NCBI GenBank assembly: GCA_023362775.1
Contig: JALMGJ010000008.1
Span: 21,888,501 to 21,952,500, forward strand
DNA: 64,000 nucleotides
Source of the DNA: Charina bottae
Taxonomy: Eukaryota > Chordata > Lepidosauria > Squamata > Charinaidae
Direction: 5' to 3'
Below the pieces are notes generated by a model that was given only the letters and a program-made list of their open reading frames with translations, was not told the origin of the DNA and searched no databases. Each line of letters begins with the position of its first letter. Position 1 is the stretch's first letter. This document shows positions 43,444 through 56,159 of the stretch, piece by piece. The position numbers and the translations under genes are program-made.

Positions 43444-44450
43444 AAGTGCCTGGGGGCTGTGGGGGTCTGGATGGGGAACAACAGACTTCAGATGAACCCT
43501 GGTAAGAAGGAGTGGATAGCCCCTTGGTGTCTAGGAATTTATCATCCTTAGTTCTGGATGGAGTTGCACTACCCCAGACAGAACCGGTGCGTAACTTGGG
43601 GGTCCTCTTGGATTCACGACTCCTGCTCGAAGAGCAGGTGGCAGTCGTGGCCAGAAGGGTCTTTGCACAACTTTGTGTTGTGCGCCAATTATGCCCTTTC
43701 CTGGAGCGAGAGGCCCTTCAAACGGTCACTCATGCCCTGGTCATCTCCCATATAGACTATTGTAATGCGCTCTACATGGGGCTACCTTTGAAGAACGTCC
43801 GGAAGCTTCAGCTGGTTCAGAATGCAGCTGCGTGGGCGATTTTAGGTGCCTCAAGATCAGCACATATAACACCTTTGCTCTGCGAGCTGCATTGGGTTCC
43901 AGTTTGCTTCTGGATTCAATTCAAGGTGTTGGTTATCACCTTTAAAGCCCTACATGGCATGGGTCCAGGTTACCTGAGGGACCGTCTCATCCCAGTTACA
44001 TCAACCCGTCCCACCCGGTCCTGCAGAGAGGGCATGCTACGAGCCCCGTCTGTAAGAGAGTTCCATCTGATGGGGTCCAGGAGGCATGCCTTCTCTGCAG
44101 TAGCCCCCGCCCTCTGGAATATTCTTCCCCCTGAAATAAGATCGGCCCCCTCTCTCCTGGACTTTAGAAAAAATCTAAAGACCTGGTTTTGCCACCATGC
44201 TTGGGGAGGGGAGGGGAACAGCCAGTCTTGTGGTTGGCTGGTCTCTTAGATCTACCTGACCAGCCTTTCTGACCTATGGGATAGTAAGAGCTACCATTGC
44301 TTGGATCAAATTGTATTAGATTTTTTTATTGATTTTTAGTGGTATTTATGTTTTTTACTGTTTTTAAACTTTTGTTGTGAACCACCAAGGGTCCCTCCTT
44401 GCAGGGGAGATGGGCGGGATATAAATATGACAAATAAATAAAATATATAA
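43444..44450 (+). mobile_element. 5'-truncated L2 LINE inserted in the older LINE
   Basis: Begins inside RT (WMGNNRLQMNPGKKEW in a shifted frame), continues through the ORF at 43512-44249 and ends with a 3' UTR that closes gagatgggcgggatataaat then AAATAAAT repeats. It is the same family as the 2409-4950 element, on the opposite strand. Confidence 0.9.
43512..44249 (+). pseudogene. L2 ORF2 C-terminal fragment
   Basis: This frame of 245 codons matches the last third of the 761-residue L2 protein at 2662-4947: LDGVALPQTEPVRNLGVLLD, HALVISHIDYCNALYMGLPL, FKALHGMGPGYLRDRLIP and the end FRKNLKTWF. It lies downstream of the catalytic RT motifs, so no enzymatic activity is possible. By eye about 80% of residues agree with the other copy. 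The extra tail after KTWF reads into the 3' UTR because the stop was lost. Confidence 0.9.
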
Positions 44451-44459
44451 ATTGTAAAA

Positions 44460-45060
44460 AACCTAAGCCAAGTAATAAAAGTGTGCATTTGGTAGAATGT
44501 TCACTAAAGATGGGGAAAAGTATGGAGAAATATTTAGATGTGCAAATGATGGTAGAAAGATAGTAGATAATCTGTAGTGTGTAATGATTGTTTTCAAAAG
44601 AATCAAATGTGGCTGTGTATAAAAGTGTATTTCTTACCTACTTTGTTACATGGGCATGAAAGTTGGGTATCTAAGGGGAAACATAACAGCAAATTGAAAA
44701 CTGTACTGTGGAAACACAGTGTGTAAAAAATGCAGGTGGTAAAACAAGAAGAGATGGGGCTAATATGGATTCTGAATGAATGCAGGTTGAATAGAAAATA
44801 ATATGGATTCTGAATGAATGCAGGTTGAATAGAAAAGTGATTGACTGGTATAAAAGATGTAATTGAGGTACTTTGGCCATAGAGAGAGAGAGATGAAAAA
44901 CAAATAGAGTATGAAGGAAGAGTGAGGAAGAGGAAGGGAAAGACTAAGAAAGTCATGGATGGGTAGAGTTGATGAGATCCTCAACAGAGATTGGGGGAAA
45001 GTTTCAACAACAAAAGGCAATGTATGAAGCAAGAAAGAATGCAGTGGAAACAATGATAGT
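44460..45060 (+). pseudogene. Unclassified LINE fragment, C-terminal half
   Basis: Broken plus-strand frames read YKSVFLTYFVTWA, LIWILNECRLNRKVIDWYKR and IEYEGRVRKRKGKTKKVMDG, typical of the thumb and C-terminal region of RTE-like or related LINE ORF2. It continues the element begun at 43080. A ~48-bp segment (atatggattctgaatgaatg...) is tandemly duplicated near 44763-44840. Confidence 0.5.
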
Positions 45061-45844
45061 TTGCAAAGAAAGAAAGTTATGAAAACTTCATGGTACAGTG
45101 AACCATGTTGGTGTAAACTAGATTTAGCTAAAGTTGGTTTTCTTCTCTCATGCCTTTAATATATTTGTTTACTATGCTTTGCATAATGGTTCCTATTTAA
45201 AAAGGGAATAATGTGATGGACATACAGTATATATTTGCCGAATTACATGATTTACCTAAGCAGATTGCAAAGTAAGCCACCAAACATATGCACACAATAA
45301 TAGAAGACAAATACTCATCCTTGAACAACTGAGAAACGTTCTGACCTCCCTTCCAGATTTCTGCTATATATGCCAGTCTGCCAGCTAATTCACAGCCAAT
45401 TCATAAGGAACAAACTCTTGTTACTGATTAACCTCCTATGTAATAGTTCTGTGAATAAGTATAAAGGGCATTTTCGGAAGGGATGATCCTATTAACAGTT
45501 TAGGTTTAAGTATTTTTTTTCTAAAGCATGGGATAGCATTGCTGTTATTATGAAATCAAGCAAACTGATGTAACAAATAACCAAACTTATCATTTGGTTC
45601 ATCTTTCAGATAAATGCATTACCATGAGAGAGAAAAAATGGTAGTCTGAATACTTTCTATCTTTCCTGAAAATCAAAATATAACATACTTGTCCTTATAG
45701 TATGCTTGCATTTCTTAAAGCTTATTCTTGTAGTCATACTTTTGATATGTTACTGTATTTGTACAAGAACAAAATGTACTGAAGTATTCCCATTTCTGTA
45801 TAATCTGCTAAAATCTCCCATTGCAGGCCATGTTCAGGTACAGG
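45061..45844. other. Single-copy stretch, nothing recognised
   Basis: No known coding or repeat sequence was identified. Confidence 0.5.
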
Positions 45845-46440
45845 CCAATTTTTTAAAGTTATATCATCATCATCAATAGTTTATTTGCAACCATAGGTTT
45901 TAGCAAAATTCATTTAAAATTACAGCAATCTATATCAAATCAGTCCTGCCCACCTAGTATTTACAGTACTATTTATCAACATTTGCTTCTCTATCTTTCT
46001 TGCAGCCATTGCGAACAATGCAACTTGATTTGTTACATATTCATTTTTATCAGACAACAAAAAACAGATTTTTCTTTCCAAATTTGTCAGATTCAATTGA
46101 TTTAGCAAAGGTGTGATAAATCTAGCTCTTGGTTTTTGGTATAATCTACAATATAAGAGGTAATGGGTCAGGTCTTCCACCTGTAGGGAATTACAAATGC
46201 ATAAACGGTGTGTAATTGGTGACCCTTTATATCTTCCATCTAAATATGCTGTTGGCATTGTTTGAAAACAAAGCTCTGTGAAAGCTTGTCTCAGGGACTG
46301 AGATATGGGAGACTGTAAATAATATGACATTCCTTGTCCATTTTTAAAAAGACAGTACCACTTGGCCGACCTAAGCTTGCATACCTGATCTCTGTCCTGA
46401 TTAAAATCTTTAAAAAATAAATAAAGTTATATTATTATTA
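45845..46440 (-). mobile_element. LINE 3' end with ORF2 C-terminus, R4/Dong-like possible
   Basis: The minus strand encodes a 131-codon frame (45935-46330) with a zinc-knuckle-like CICNSLQVEDLTHYLLYCRLY pattern (C-x-C ... H ... C) near its middle. It is followed by a short 3' end with an ATGATG repeat (atcatcatcat on the plus strand, about 45865). This layout suits the C-terminus of a non-LTR retrotransposon such as R4/Dong, but I cannot confirm the clade. The frame is open yet clearly 5'-truncated. Confidence 0.5.
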
Positions 46441-47875
46441 TCCCCAGAATATGTGAAGGGTCTCTTTTTGTACATTCATTTCATTTGGATAAAATAGCTG
46501 CATCTGAATCTTGAAAATAAAGGAAATTGTCCAAACCTATATAACACTGTTAACCTATATAAGCCAGGAAATATTGTTAGAACTGCAACATGCAGAAGAA
46601 ACAGGATCCTCAGAAATGTTAAGAGGGGGATAAATAGGTGGCTGCCCACAAGGACATCAAAACTAGGGACCTCTAGGAGGAAATGGGTTCTGTTTCAAAG
46701 AATAAAGAGGCAAGAAATTAAACTCAAAGAGTCAGGAAAAGTATAAAGCTGGGAGCTGTAGCTGTGTATCTCAGAGATAGAATCATGCAGACGGGGAGAA
46801 AAGAGAAGGACAAAGAAAATTAGCCTGGAGTCATGGCCAAGAGAAAGAGAAAAACAAAATGATTAGTCTGGTGAGAGACAGGCTAAGGAGATAATGGAAG
46901 AAAAGACACAGCTTTCAAGTTAAGAGAGTAAGAAAGTCTATTTGTGAGTAAGTAAGAGGTAAAGGGAGAAAGCAAAAAGCTTTCCTTCCTTCAACATTAT
47001 ACCCAGCTGGGATTTCACACTCTGCTGCTAACAAGAGGGAGAGGGGTAACTTAGATCAGGATACAAAGGATTTAGGAGTAATGATTGGCAGCTTGGCCAA
47101 TGGGAAAAAGAGAGGCTGGCAAGTTTCCCCTGGCACGAAATCATTCAGTGGATTGGCCAGAGAAGGCTTGAGGCTTAGAAAACTGAAGAGGAGGAGAAGT
47201 GGGTTCAGATGGCTAGGAGGAGAAAGTCCAGTCCAGGAGGAGGAATTAAGAGGCTACAAAGAAGAGAGTGAGGTGAACATCTGTGTGAGACTTGCAGAGA
47301 CAATTGTTGCTTGTAGGAACTTTTGCAAGGGAGGTGGAGATTTGGTTTGGTTAGGTATGGACTTTGAAATGTATTGCATTTTCAAGGAGATTGCTGAGTT
47401 GCTGGTGTATTAACTGCTAGCTCTGAGTAAACCTTTCTACAAGACCCAAGTAAATTAATCCCTCAGAGTTAGAGTAATATTATTTTAAATTATTTGATAC
47501 CTGTGTGATACTGTCTGTACACCTGCATGGTTGTTGATTCTAAGGCAAATAATAGTTCTTGTCTTACCATAATTCGAAGTGTGTGTGTATATATGCACAC
47601 ACAGAGAGATAGATATAGATATATAATATTTTACGGTTAGGGTTATTCCTAACTGGATGACCCAGGAGAGAAGGGAAAGATTTCCTTAGAGGCCTCTGCT
47701 AGTTAGTCTGAAGGGTGGTTTGAAGTGGTTTGGATATGAGCTCAAGGGCCCCTGGTTATAATTATTTGTTCCTAACCATGATGATGCAAAATGACAAAAC
47801 ATGCATCATAACACAAGCTCTGGCCCTTGCCTTATGACACTGCGCATAACTATGTAAGAGGCAGAGATTTATTTA
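46441..47875. other. Purine-rich single-copy region
   Basis: The plus strand is strongly A/G-rich between about 46600 and 47250, giving the 110-codon frame at 47081-47413, which has no motif I know. A mixed dinucleotide repeat (GT, AT, CA, GATA) lies at 47578-47630. An unrecognised LTR is possible (gagtaaacctttctac near 47425). Confidence 0.4.
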
Positions 47876-47932
47876 TTTAGTATTTAAATTTATATCACCG
47901 CCCATCTCCCCCAATGGGGAACATTGTTCATG
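47876..47932 (-). mobile_element. Short L2-type 3' tail fragment
   Basis: Plus-strand tatatcaccgcccatctccc preceded by ATTT repeats. Only ~55 bp of the family's 3' end is present. Confidence 0.65.
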
Positions 47933-49469
47933 GTGTCATGATGCATGTTTTGTTCCTCCCACTCCCTGTTCCACCTGCAGGCTTCTATGACCCTGCTTTG
48001 AAGTTCCCTTTTGGAGCCAGATCCTTAAACTCAGGACTAGCAATTTAGGGCCAAACCTAAAGAGTTAAAGCAATCAGAGGCCAACTGATTCAACATTAGG
48101 CTGGTTGATGTAATGTTGCAAATTCCATCCTTTTAAGGTGGAAATTAGAAATCTGACTGTTGGTGTTCATGTTGTCTGGAAAATTAATAACCACCCTCAG
48201 ACTGGCAGAATTGTATGTGGTCATCTGGGCATGGCCCTGGCCTAAGCGGATTTGGTATGTGATATGCCAAGCTGTTTGTTCTGCCCTTATTCATTTCACT
48301 CAGGTAGGGTGGGAGTGAATTAAAACATAAAGAGAAATGGGGAATTTCTTTTCACATTCACAAAAGGAGAGGGCAGAATGATAGGTTGCCTTATACTGAA
48401 GGAATTGTGGGTTTCTTTGTGTTTCTTTTGCTTCCCTAGAGTGGGCCTGTTTAGGCTTATCTATGCATTCAAATAATGTATGTGGGTAGAACATGGAATG
48501 TTTGCTGGGCCTCACATACCAGCCCAGTGACCAAAAGCTGCACTTGGTCTTCATGTTCTTAAATGCAGAGATCATTTTTAAAACCTCATGTCAGCTAACT
48601 TTTTGAGGAGGACATCAAACGTGAGATAGAAATGTTTATGCCTTTTGAAACGGCCTCTGGCATAGAGCTTACCACCTGCTGAGCAATGAGTACTGCAATC
48701 TCTCCCTTTTCTCTTGCTGCTACAGCTGCATTGTGTGACATTTCTTTTCAGAGTGCATTGCCAAAAAATATCTGTTAATTACCTCTCTTAGTGGAGATGA
48801 TGATGGAGATCCTAATGTTTGTTTGGGTATGTGTCTTTGGTCCTCTATGTAAGGTGAGCGTGTGCCATCATGCCATCTTGTCTGGGCAGGACATTGGCAC
48901 AGAAATCCAGGATCCACTCAGCAGAATGAGTAAGAGAATCTCCCAGTTAAGCAATGTTCAAGAATGGTTTACTGAAGTTTGAATGTAGTGCAATATTTCA
49001 CCTGTGTGAGTAGGGTGTATAGTCTTTCTTGGGTGGAGGGCCACCTTTGGCCCTTGAGTGGCATGACCAAAGAAATAGGCAGAGCCACATACACACACAA
49101 TCCCAGACTGAATTAAAATGTTAATTTAATTACAAAATTAATCAATCAATTAGCTCGTGTGAGTACCCCTGCATTCACGTCTTCTTTCATCTTGACCTTT
49201 ATAATTCCATGACTAACTTTTGATGAGGTTGCACCCAGCAGTTATTGACAAGATTGCAGACATTGCTGCATACAATCAGGTGCACAACCTGAGGTCCCAA
49301 GTCCACCTGCAATTCTCTGTGAACCTCTGTGGTCTAAAGCATTTTCCATCTCTAACCACTGTATTCAGAGTCCAAAGCTGTCTAACTGTACCACTGAGTG
49401 CTCCTTCCTCCCATTTTTCCCCACGACAATAAGCTGGTGAGCTTGGTCTGTCCAGTCTAGCACCTTAGC
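47933..49469. other. 1.5-kb single-copy region
   Basis: No gene recognised. An imperfect inverted repeat (gacaaaacatgcatcat at 47791 and atgatgcatgttttgtt at 47938) brackets the small L2 tail. Confidence 0.45.
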
Positions 49470-49477
49470 CACTATCC

Positions 49478-50019
49478 CAGAGCTTTCCAAACTCTGTTGG
49501 GACACATTAGTGCGTCGGCTGCAGTGTCTGGGTGTGTCGCGGCTGCTGCTGCCTCCGAGCCCTGCCAGGATTCCACGCAGGTCCTAGTGCATGCCTTGTG
49601 CCTTGCTGCCTCCAAGCCTGCTGTGATTCCACGCAGGTCCTAGTGCCTGCCTTGTGCCCTGCTGTCTCCAAACCTGCTGTGATTCTGCACAGGTCCTAGT
49701 GCCTGCCTTGTGTCTTGCTGCCTCCAAACCTGCTGTGATTCTGCGCAGGTCCTAGTGCCTGCCTTGTGTCTTGCTGCCTCCAAACCTGCTGTGATTCCAC
49801 GCAGGTCCTAGTGCCTGCCTTGTGCCCTGCTGTCTCCAAACCTGCTGTGATTCTGCACAGGTCCTAGTGCCTGCTTGTGCCCTGCTGCCTCCAAACCTGC
49901 CCTGCCAGGATTCTGCGCAGGTCCTAGTGCCTGCCTTGTGCCCTGCTGTAAGAGTGTGTCACGAAATGATGCATGTTTAAAAAGTGTGTCACCAACATGA
50001 AAAGTTTGGAAAGCTCTGC
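49478..50019. mobile_element. Non-autonomous hAT element, TSD CACTATCC, with minisatellite
   Basis: The ends CAGAGCTTTCCAAACT and AGTTTGGAAAGCTCTG are perfect 16-bp terminal inverted repeats. The 8-bp target duplication CACTATCC lies at 49470-49477 and 50020-50027. The first and last ~70 bp are element-like (gacacattagtgcgtcggct; agtgtgtcaccaacatgaaa). The middle is a tandem array of 56-bp units. No transposase is encoded, so it depends on one in trans. Confidence 0.93.
49548..49945. repeat. 56-bp minisatellite, seven units
   Basis: Units begin gctgcctccaagcctgctgt and end cctgccttgtgccct. Starts are at about 49548, 49605, 49661, 49717, 49773, 49829 and 49884. Unit length is 55-57 bp with few substitutions (cacgc/gcgc/gcac variants). 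Confidence 0.93.
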
Positions 50020-50027
50020 ACTATCCT

Positions 50028-51899
50028 ATAGAATAGTGTTTTTTGCCTGAAAGTATCTTGATTGGGTGTGGCTAGCTGATACCCAGATTAAAATGCAAAA
50101 ACTCAGTAACTTCAGAGATCAGGTAGCAGGTGCAAACTGGTTGATAAGGTTAATCAGGTTCCAAAGTTCAGAGTTAGTTCAATAGTCAAAAGTCACAGTA
50201 CCAGCAACAGAACTGTATTGAAAACACAGTCAAGGGTTAGCAGTAAAATCCAAATTCAGCAGCCTAGAAATTAGGGCTTGTAAAGCTAGAATCTCTCTCG
50301 GCCTTAACCAATTCTACTCCCAAATTCTTCTCAAGAAGCTCTTATTGCTAAGACCATGCACTACTCTTTTAGGTCTGCCAATGACCTACACTCTCTAGGA
50401 CTTAGTCTATTTTTCTGATTTGGGCTCAATACCTTTGACAGACTAAGCCTGATTCTGATGTTTCCAACCCCCACACATTTTTTTAAAGGTTTGAAGTTGA
50501 GTGCCTGAGAACTTCAGGATCAGGCTTAGGTTACTTCAGAGTGTAGGTCCAAGTCCAGTAGAGGAGCCAAAGCTGCAAGTGAGACATTTTTCCAGAATCT
50601 CCTTTTGAACATTCAAATATCTATCAGAACATATATAGACTTCTTGGACTGTAGCACTTCAAGATGCAAGTATAGTATGTGCTACATTGTCTGATGCCAC
50701 AGTTTGCAGGTAGAAAATGGAAATATAAATCCCTGGAACAGAAGTTAGCATAGGGAATAATATTTGTGATTTGCATCGAGGGACCCAATTTCAGGTCCTT
50801 TTGACTAAAGAAATTTCTTGGTGACTTTAGGCTGGTTACTTCCTTTCAGTCCAATATAACTCACAGAGTTGTGATAGTGATGAAATGAGAGGAGACCCTC
50901 CTCCACATATAAGTCACCTCAGAGTAAAGTGGGATATAAATAAATAATATCAGGAAGGAAACTAGGCTTTAAATGGCACCTTTTCTGTCTGGGCCATGAG
51001 TGAGATGGGGAAATATTCGTCTGTATTCTGAAGTGGTCCATTTTCAGGCAGTAGCATATTATTTTCCTGAATGTGTAAAATGGCCTGCAGCAGTGAGAAA
51101 TTATACAAATTAGGAAGTATATTTTGTGTAGTGAGGATGGAATCAAGCTAGCTTTCACAGCCCAAAAGCAGTGACTTTGTTTTTTATACTAAATGTCAAA
51201 AACAGTGGCTCGCTATGACTTCTGTGAAATCAGTTGAAAGCTTTCATTTTTGTAACATAATAAGGAATTATATTAGATAGTCACAATGATTGTGCCAACT
51301 GACGTCAAGTATAATTATAGGCAGTGCATCAGACATTCAGAGGAAAGAAAAAGATGATAGAATTCGACATACATTCTCAAATCTACTTTATCAAATTGCC
51401 ATTGTGGCTTCTCCTTCCCAATCTGCATGTTGCTTTGGTAAAACTAAAAAGAGAGAAAATGAATGTCTGATTTTCTATCAAATATTCAGACAGTGAATAA
51501 ATTCTAATAACCCTACCCTTTCTTTTGAACAATTGTGATCTGTAAGACCAATTAAGCAATCAGTTTTCTTGTAGAGACTTCCACTGAGTTATAAAAACAG
51601 ATAATAAAGGCTGTTACTGAAGAAGAAACCTACACATTTTAAAAGCCAAGCCTTATTCATACAAAATGCTTGCACCTGAAGTTTTTCTTCCATCTGAAGA
51701 GAATCAAAAGTTGTTTGTTCTGAAAAAATAAATATTGTGATACTTTTTGTAAGGAAGATAATTAACTCTGAGTGAATAAACCATTTTGTCTCTATGTTGT
51801 CCCATCATAGAGTTCTTTAAGATGAAAAGTAGATGTTAATAAACTCAGGGCATAATTCCACAACAGAGAAACAACAGGAACTTGAGCGTAAAAGCGGAA
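50028..51899. other. 1.9-kb single-copy region
   Basis: No gene or known repeat was recognised. Confidence 0.5.
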
Positions 51900-52800
51900 A
51901 CAGAGTTCCCAGGAAATAGAACTAAAAGCAACATTTCAAACAATTTCTATGGGGAAAATACTGTCTGTAAAACAATATGACTGCATAAAATGCTTAGATC
52001 TGAAAACAAAAATACTATGACAAAAAGACACAGGAAATGAAAGAAGTTATGTCTCAAGGAAGAGCATACTATAGTCTAGATATTGTTTCAAAGAAGTGAA
52101 AACTCAGAATGAGATGAGGTTGATGAAGAATAAGAAAAAGGGATATGTAGATGTTTCAAACTAAGAGGAAAGTAATCAGGATACCAACAGCTTAACAAAG
52201 AGGGCAAAATGCTAACGTATCAGAAAAAATAGAGCTACTCAACTCCTATTTTGGTGAATATTCTACTACTCCTGCATGTAAGTGCAGGATTTAAGGTTGA
52301 GATTTACTTGAATAGTTTCAGTTTCCAGGATATGCAGAATTCAGCAGAAGTACTAAAAGGGCTTGTTGATGGTTAGGCAGAAATTTTATATAGACTGAAA
52401 AATTATAGAGAACAGCTAAGGTGTCAGAAGGGTGAGATGGAAGAAGGCAAATGTTTACTTTTAAAAAGGAACTATCCAGGGAATCAGTCCAATCACTTGG
52501 ACATCAGTCTGACATGGGAAAATTCTAGAGCAGATAACAAAGTAATTGTAACAACTTAGAGAACATCATAATTATTATCAGGAGCCACTATGGATTTGTC
52601 AAAACAAATCGTGCCAGACTAATCTTATTTTTTTTATTGGTAAGTCCCTTAAAAGAATATGGGAATGTTGTATAGTATATGTTGATTCAGCAAAGCATTT
52701 GTCAAATGCTTTGAAACATTCTGATTAAGAACTTAGATAAAAGTGGTCTAGATGGCATGAAAATTAAGAGTATAATTAACAGGACTGTGCAAAGTTATCA
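51900..52800 (+). pseudogene. Old CR1 LINE ORF2 remnant
   Basis: Broken plus-strand frames match CR1 RT by eye. WKKANVYF followed by a KKE stretch (about 52440) corresponds to the DWKKANVTPIFKKG block. ATMDLSKQIVPD near 52590, in a shifted frame, corresponds to the QHGFVKGKSC region. Several stops and frameshifts show great age. Start and end are approximate. Confidence 0.6.
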
Positions 52801-54452
52801 AGACAAGTATTCCACAATGTACAAGGGTAAAAACAAAGTACCTATCTTCATATCATTAAAGCAGCCACATCTTTTTCCAGGCTTTAGAAGCTGCTCCTGG
52901 TTATCTTGGCATTGCGTGTACATGCACTATCACTATGCTTCACTGGGAAGAAAGTATGTTCCAGTCTCTAACAACAAAGTACAACTTAAGGGAAATATGA
53001 CTAATATAAAGTTATGCACTCAATAAAAGAAAAAAAACATAAACCTTGGAATAAATATCAAGTAAAGCTTGTCTCCAGGTGAACCTGACTCCTGCACTTG
53101 ACTACATGGTGTTGCTTGGTTTTGTTTTATTGGTGACAATACAGAAATACAGTAGTTTATCATTATTTCCTTCTGGGATGATGACTGTTAGTATTATTTC
53201 CTTGTCTAGTAACCAGAATGATCAGGGGGCTAGAAACTAAGTCCTACAAAGAGAGATGGAAGGGACAGGGAATGTTTTGCCTTGAGAAAAGAAGACGAGT
53301 GAGAGAGTTGATGGCATCTTTTTTCAGGACTCCAGCTATGATGGCAACTTGCTGAGCTGTAGTTTATACCTCCCTTCCTTTGTGAGATGCTGAAAATCAT
53401 AACTAGACTGCTCATTAAAAATAATTGGTAAGCATAAATGTTAATTAAATTTTCTAGTAAGTTAGGAATGCTGGGGTGATAATATGCCTCATAAACACAA
53501 GAAAGAAGCTTCTCTTTCACTGTCTCACCTACCTGGATAGCACTGTCTCTAACAGAGGTAGAAAAATTCTTACCAGATGGTTCTGTGCCAGAGAGTTGGT
53601 CTTGTTCTGAGGATATAAATACTTTGGCTGATAGCCTGATAGCCTGATAACATGACAAATGGGAGATGTAGAGAGAACAATTTTAGCTCCTGAGCTAATG
53701 CTACTGTCCAGAATTGAATCAAGAGGAGTTACTAATTTGAAGCTGCTTGTCATAATACACTTAGTAGAAGGCATATATATATTAAGCACTAAACATTGGA
53801 CGTGTTTGAAAGAAATTCGATGCAATGCAGAATATTCACAATTATCTAGGAAAATAATGCTAGAATCCTACAAGAAAAGGATCCAAGTAGATGGGATGAA
53901 AAACACAACATTAAGAAAAAGAGTTTTCATACAGTCAAGATGAGAGGTCAGATTTGCCATAAATGTTTCAAAATGTCATTTTTCATTTCTCATTTTCCTT
54001 CATTACCCAAAACCACTTATCAGAAAGTCCTTTTTATCCAATGTAGGTAAAACACTTTAAGTCAATTTAAATGTCCCTGTTGTGATTAGGTAATGGTTTG
54101 TGTGTCATTACCCAAATAAAGACCATGTTTACCCAATTTTGGGTAATTTACCCAGGTTTAGGAAGCACTGCTTTAAATGAAAGGCTACATACAGCACAGT
54201 ACCTGTACCAAAAGAATGTCTAGTTTCAAAGCCCTGGAAGCATTTCAGAAAGCAAAACCGGAAAGGTTTAGCTTTAGTCAGATCAAGAGAGAAATAATGT
54301 ATAAACTGAATAACTCATACAAAAAGAGGTTAAACACCGTAATCCTACAATTGGTTTTGGAAATGAGGCACAAAGGACTTTGTGAGCTATTACTGATTAG
54401 AGATGGCTAAATCTATTGTTTTCAGTTTCTCATTTTTTTGTGGAAAAGTCAA
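52801..54452. other. 1.6-kb single-copy region
   Basis: Nothing recognised. The 142-codon minus-strand frame at 53230-53658 has no familiar motif and unexceptional composition. Confidence 0.45.
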
Positions 54453-54632
54453 TTCCATAGAATCATAGAACTGAAGAGTTTGAAGGGACCACAAAGATCA
54501 TTTAGTTCACCACTCTGCAATGTACAGGAAAACCAATTAAACCACCCATGACAGGTGGCTATCTGGCCTCTTCTTAATTATCTCCACATATGGAGAACCC
54601 ACAACTTCCACAGTCAGTTACTTGAACTTGAA
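54453..54632 (-). mobile_element. CR1 LINE 3' region fragment
   Basis: The plus strand contains agaatcatagaactgaagag, gggaccacaaagatcattta and gacaggtggctatctggcct, the well-known antisense of the CR1 3' region. It is about 180 bp and diverged. Confidence 0.75.
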
Positions 54633-56141
54633 TTTTCTGCAGACGTGTTCTAGATCGATAGGTAGTTGGCAGATTGCATTGTAAAATTAAAAGAACTTAG
54701 TTTCATTTTGTGTCCTAGTACAAAAACATGTCAATTAGCCACAAACCTCCACATTCAAAATGGAAGTTCACCTGTATAAAACATAACAACTTTTTCTCTT
54801 CTGCTATAATAAACCTGTTTCAGTCCCCTCCAGAACAACAGTGCCATCAACTGCAAAAAGCCTAACCAAACCTAACTATGAAAAAGATAATAACAAATTG
54901 TTCTCCCAAATGGAACATGTTTCCATAAAATGACATTGTGAGAATGGATTGGGATTCTTTACTTTCATGATTAAATCTACTCCGAACCACAATATATTCT
55001 AATTACCAGTATAACTTCAAAAATGAAGTCATTTATTCTCATGTCTCACAGTTCATTCCACCTAAAGTGACTGCCAAACATCTGAAAAAATATACACATA
55101 AAACCCTTCTCACTCATTTACACCTATTCATGTGGGAACAGGTTGTTAAATTACTGGATGATTATTTGCGCATGCTGGAGTTGTTAAAATCATTTCCATA
55201 TTAGAAATTTGTCTTCATCTAAATTGCTAAACAGCAAGGCTGCTTTTTAAATATAAGGGGTTAAAATTATAAACAAGGGAATAATGTATTCCCACAATCT
55301 CATGTTAACCTCATGTTAGCCTTACAAAAACCTCCATTATAATTTCTTTCCCCATTTCATCAAGCTAGCATAGCATTTTCAAAAAGTAAAATTCATGAGT
55401 GTAACTAACATTAAGTCAGTGTAAACTGATAGAAATACTTACCCAAACATCTGTGCCCACAAGGATTCAAAAATAACACCCCCAAACAAGAGCCACACAC
55501 TCTAGGACAGATTACTGAATTTTCATTTGATATACTTCGATACTCAAACCCATGTTTCAGTGAAGATGTGGAAGTTAAAACTTATTTTGTCTCCATAGTT
55601 AGTTACTTGAACCTGAGAATTTTCTTTCAATGGTCCACATTAAAATTTGTTAGGAATGCATTAAAGGTGTTCTCTGAACTTCTGCACAAGACTTAGTGGA
55701 AAGTTATGTATTGAGGTTATATTACAATATTGTAATGTTGTATTACAATAAAAGTGACTTGAGAAAAAATTATGAACTATTAGCTACAGGATGATGGAGG
55801 CATAAAGTCCTGTAAATTACTTCCAGAAAATCATATGCAGCAGCCTGCACAAGTGAATGAACACATTTGTGAATTCATATTATGCTTTTAGGCTGCAATC
55901 CTATACTTATTTTCCTTAGAATGAACATATAGGCTTTTATTATTAGTAACTTGAAAAGAACATTTGATTCTATATATGAATGCACTCTCAGATAACACTT
56001 CAATGTAATGTCCTCTTGTAGTAATAAGTGTTGTCAGAAACTAAAAAGCTTCTTCCAAATCAATTTAACCTCTGGTGTCTCTTTATTTATAGTATGGGCA
56101 AAGCTTTTATGAGAAGATTTCTAATCTCGCTGGTATCAAAT
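54633..56141. other. 1.5-kb single-copy region
   Basis: No gene or repeat family was recognised. Confidence 0.5.
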
Positions 56142-56159
56142 AGAAACAAAGCTATGCAG

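Noticed and set aside
45860..45880. CATCAT repeat considered as a CRISPR-like or regulatory repeat
   Set aside because: It is a simple 3' tail of the adjacent LINE, and vertebrate DNA would not carry CRISPR arrays.
47081..47413. 110-codon plus-strand frame
   Set aside because: Purine-biased DNA gives long frames rich in R, K, E and G by chance. No motif, no splice context, no repeat of the frame elsewhere.
53230..53658. 142-codon minus-strand frame
   Set aside because: Overlaps another frame on the same strand in a different phase, has no recognisable domain and no upstream promoter features. Treated as chance.
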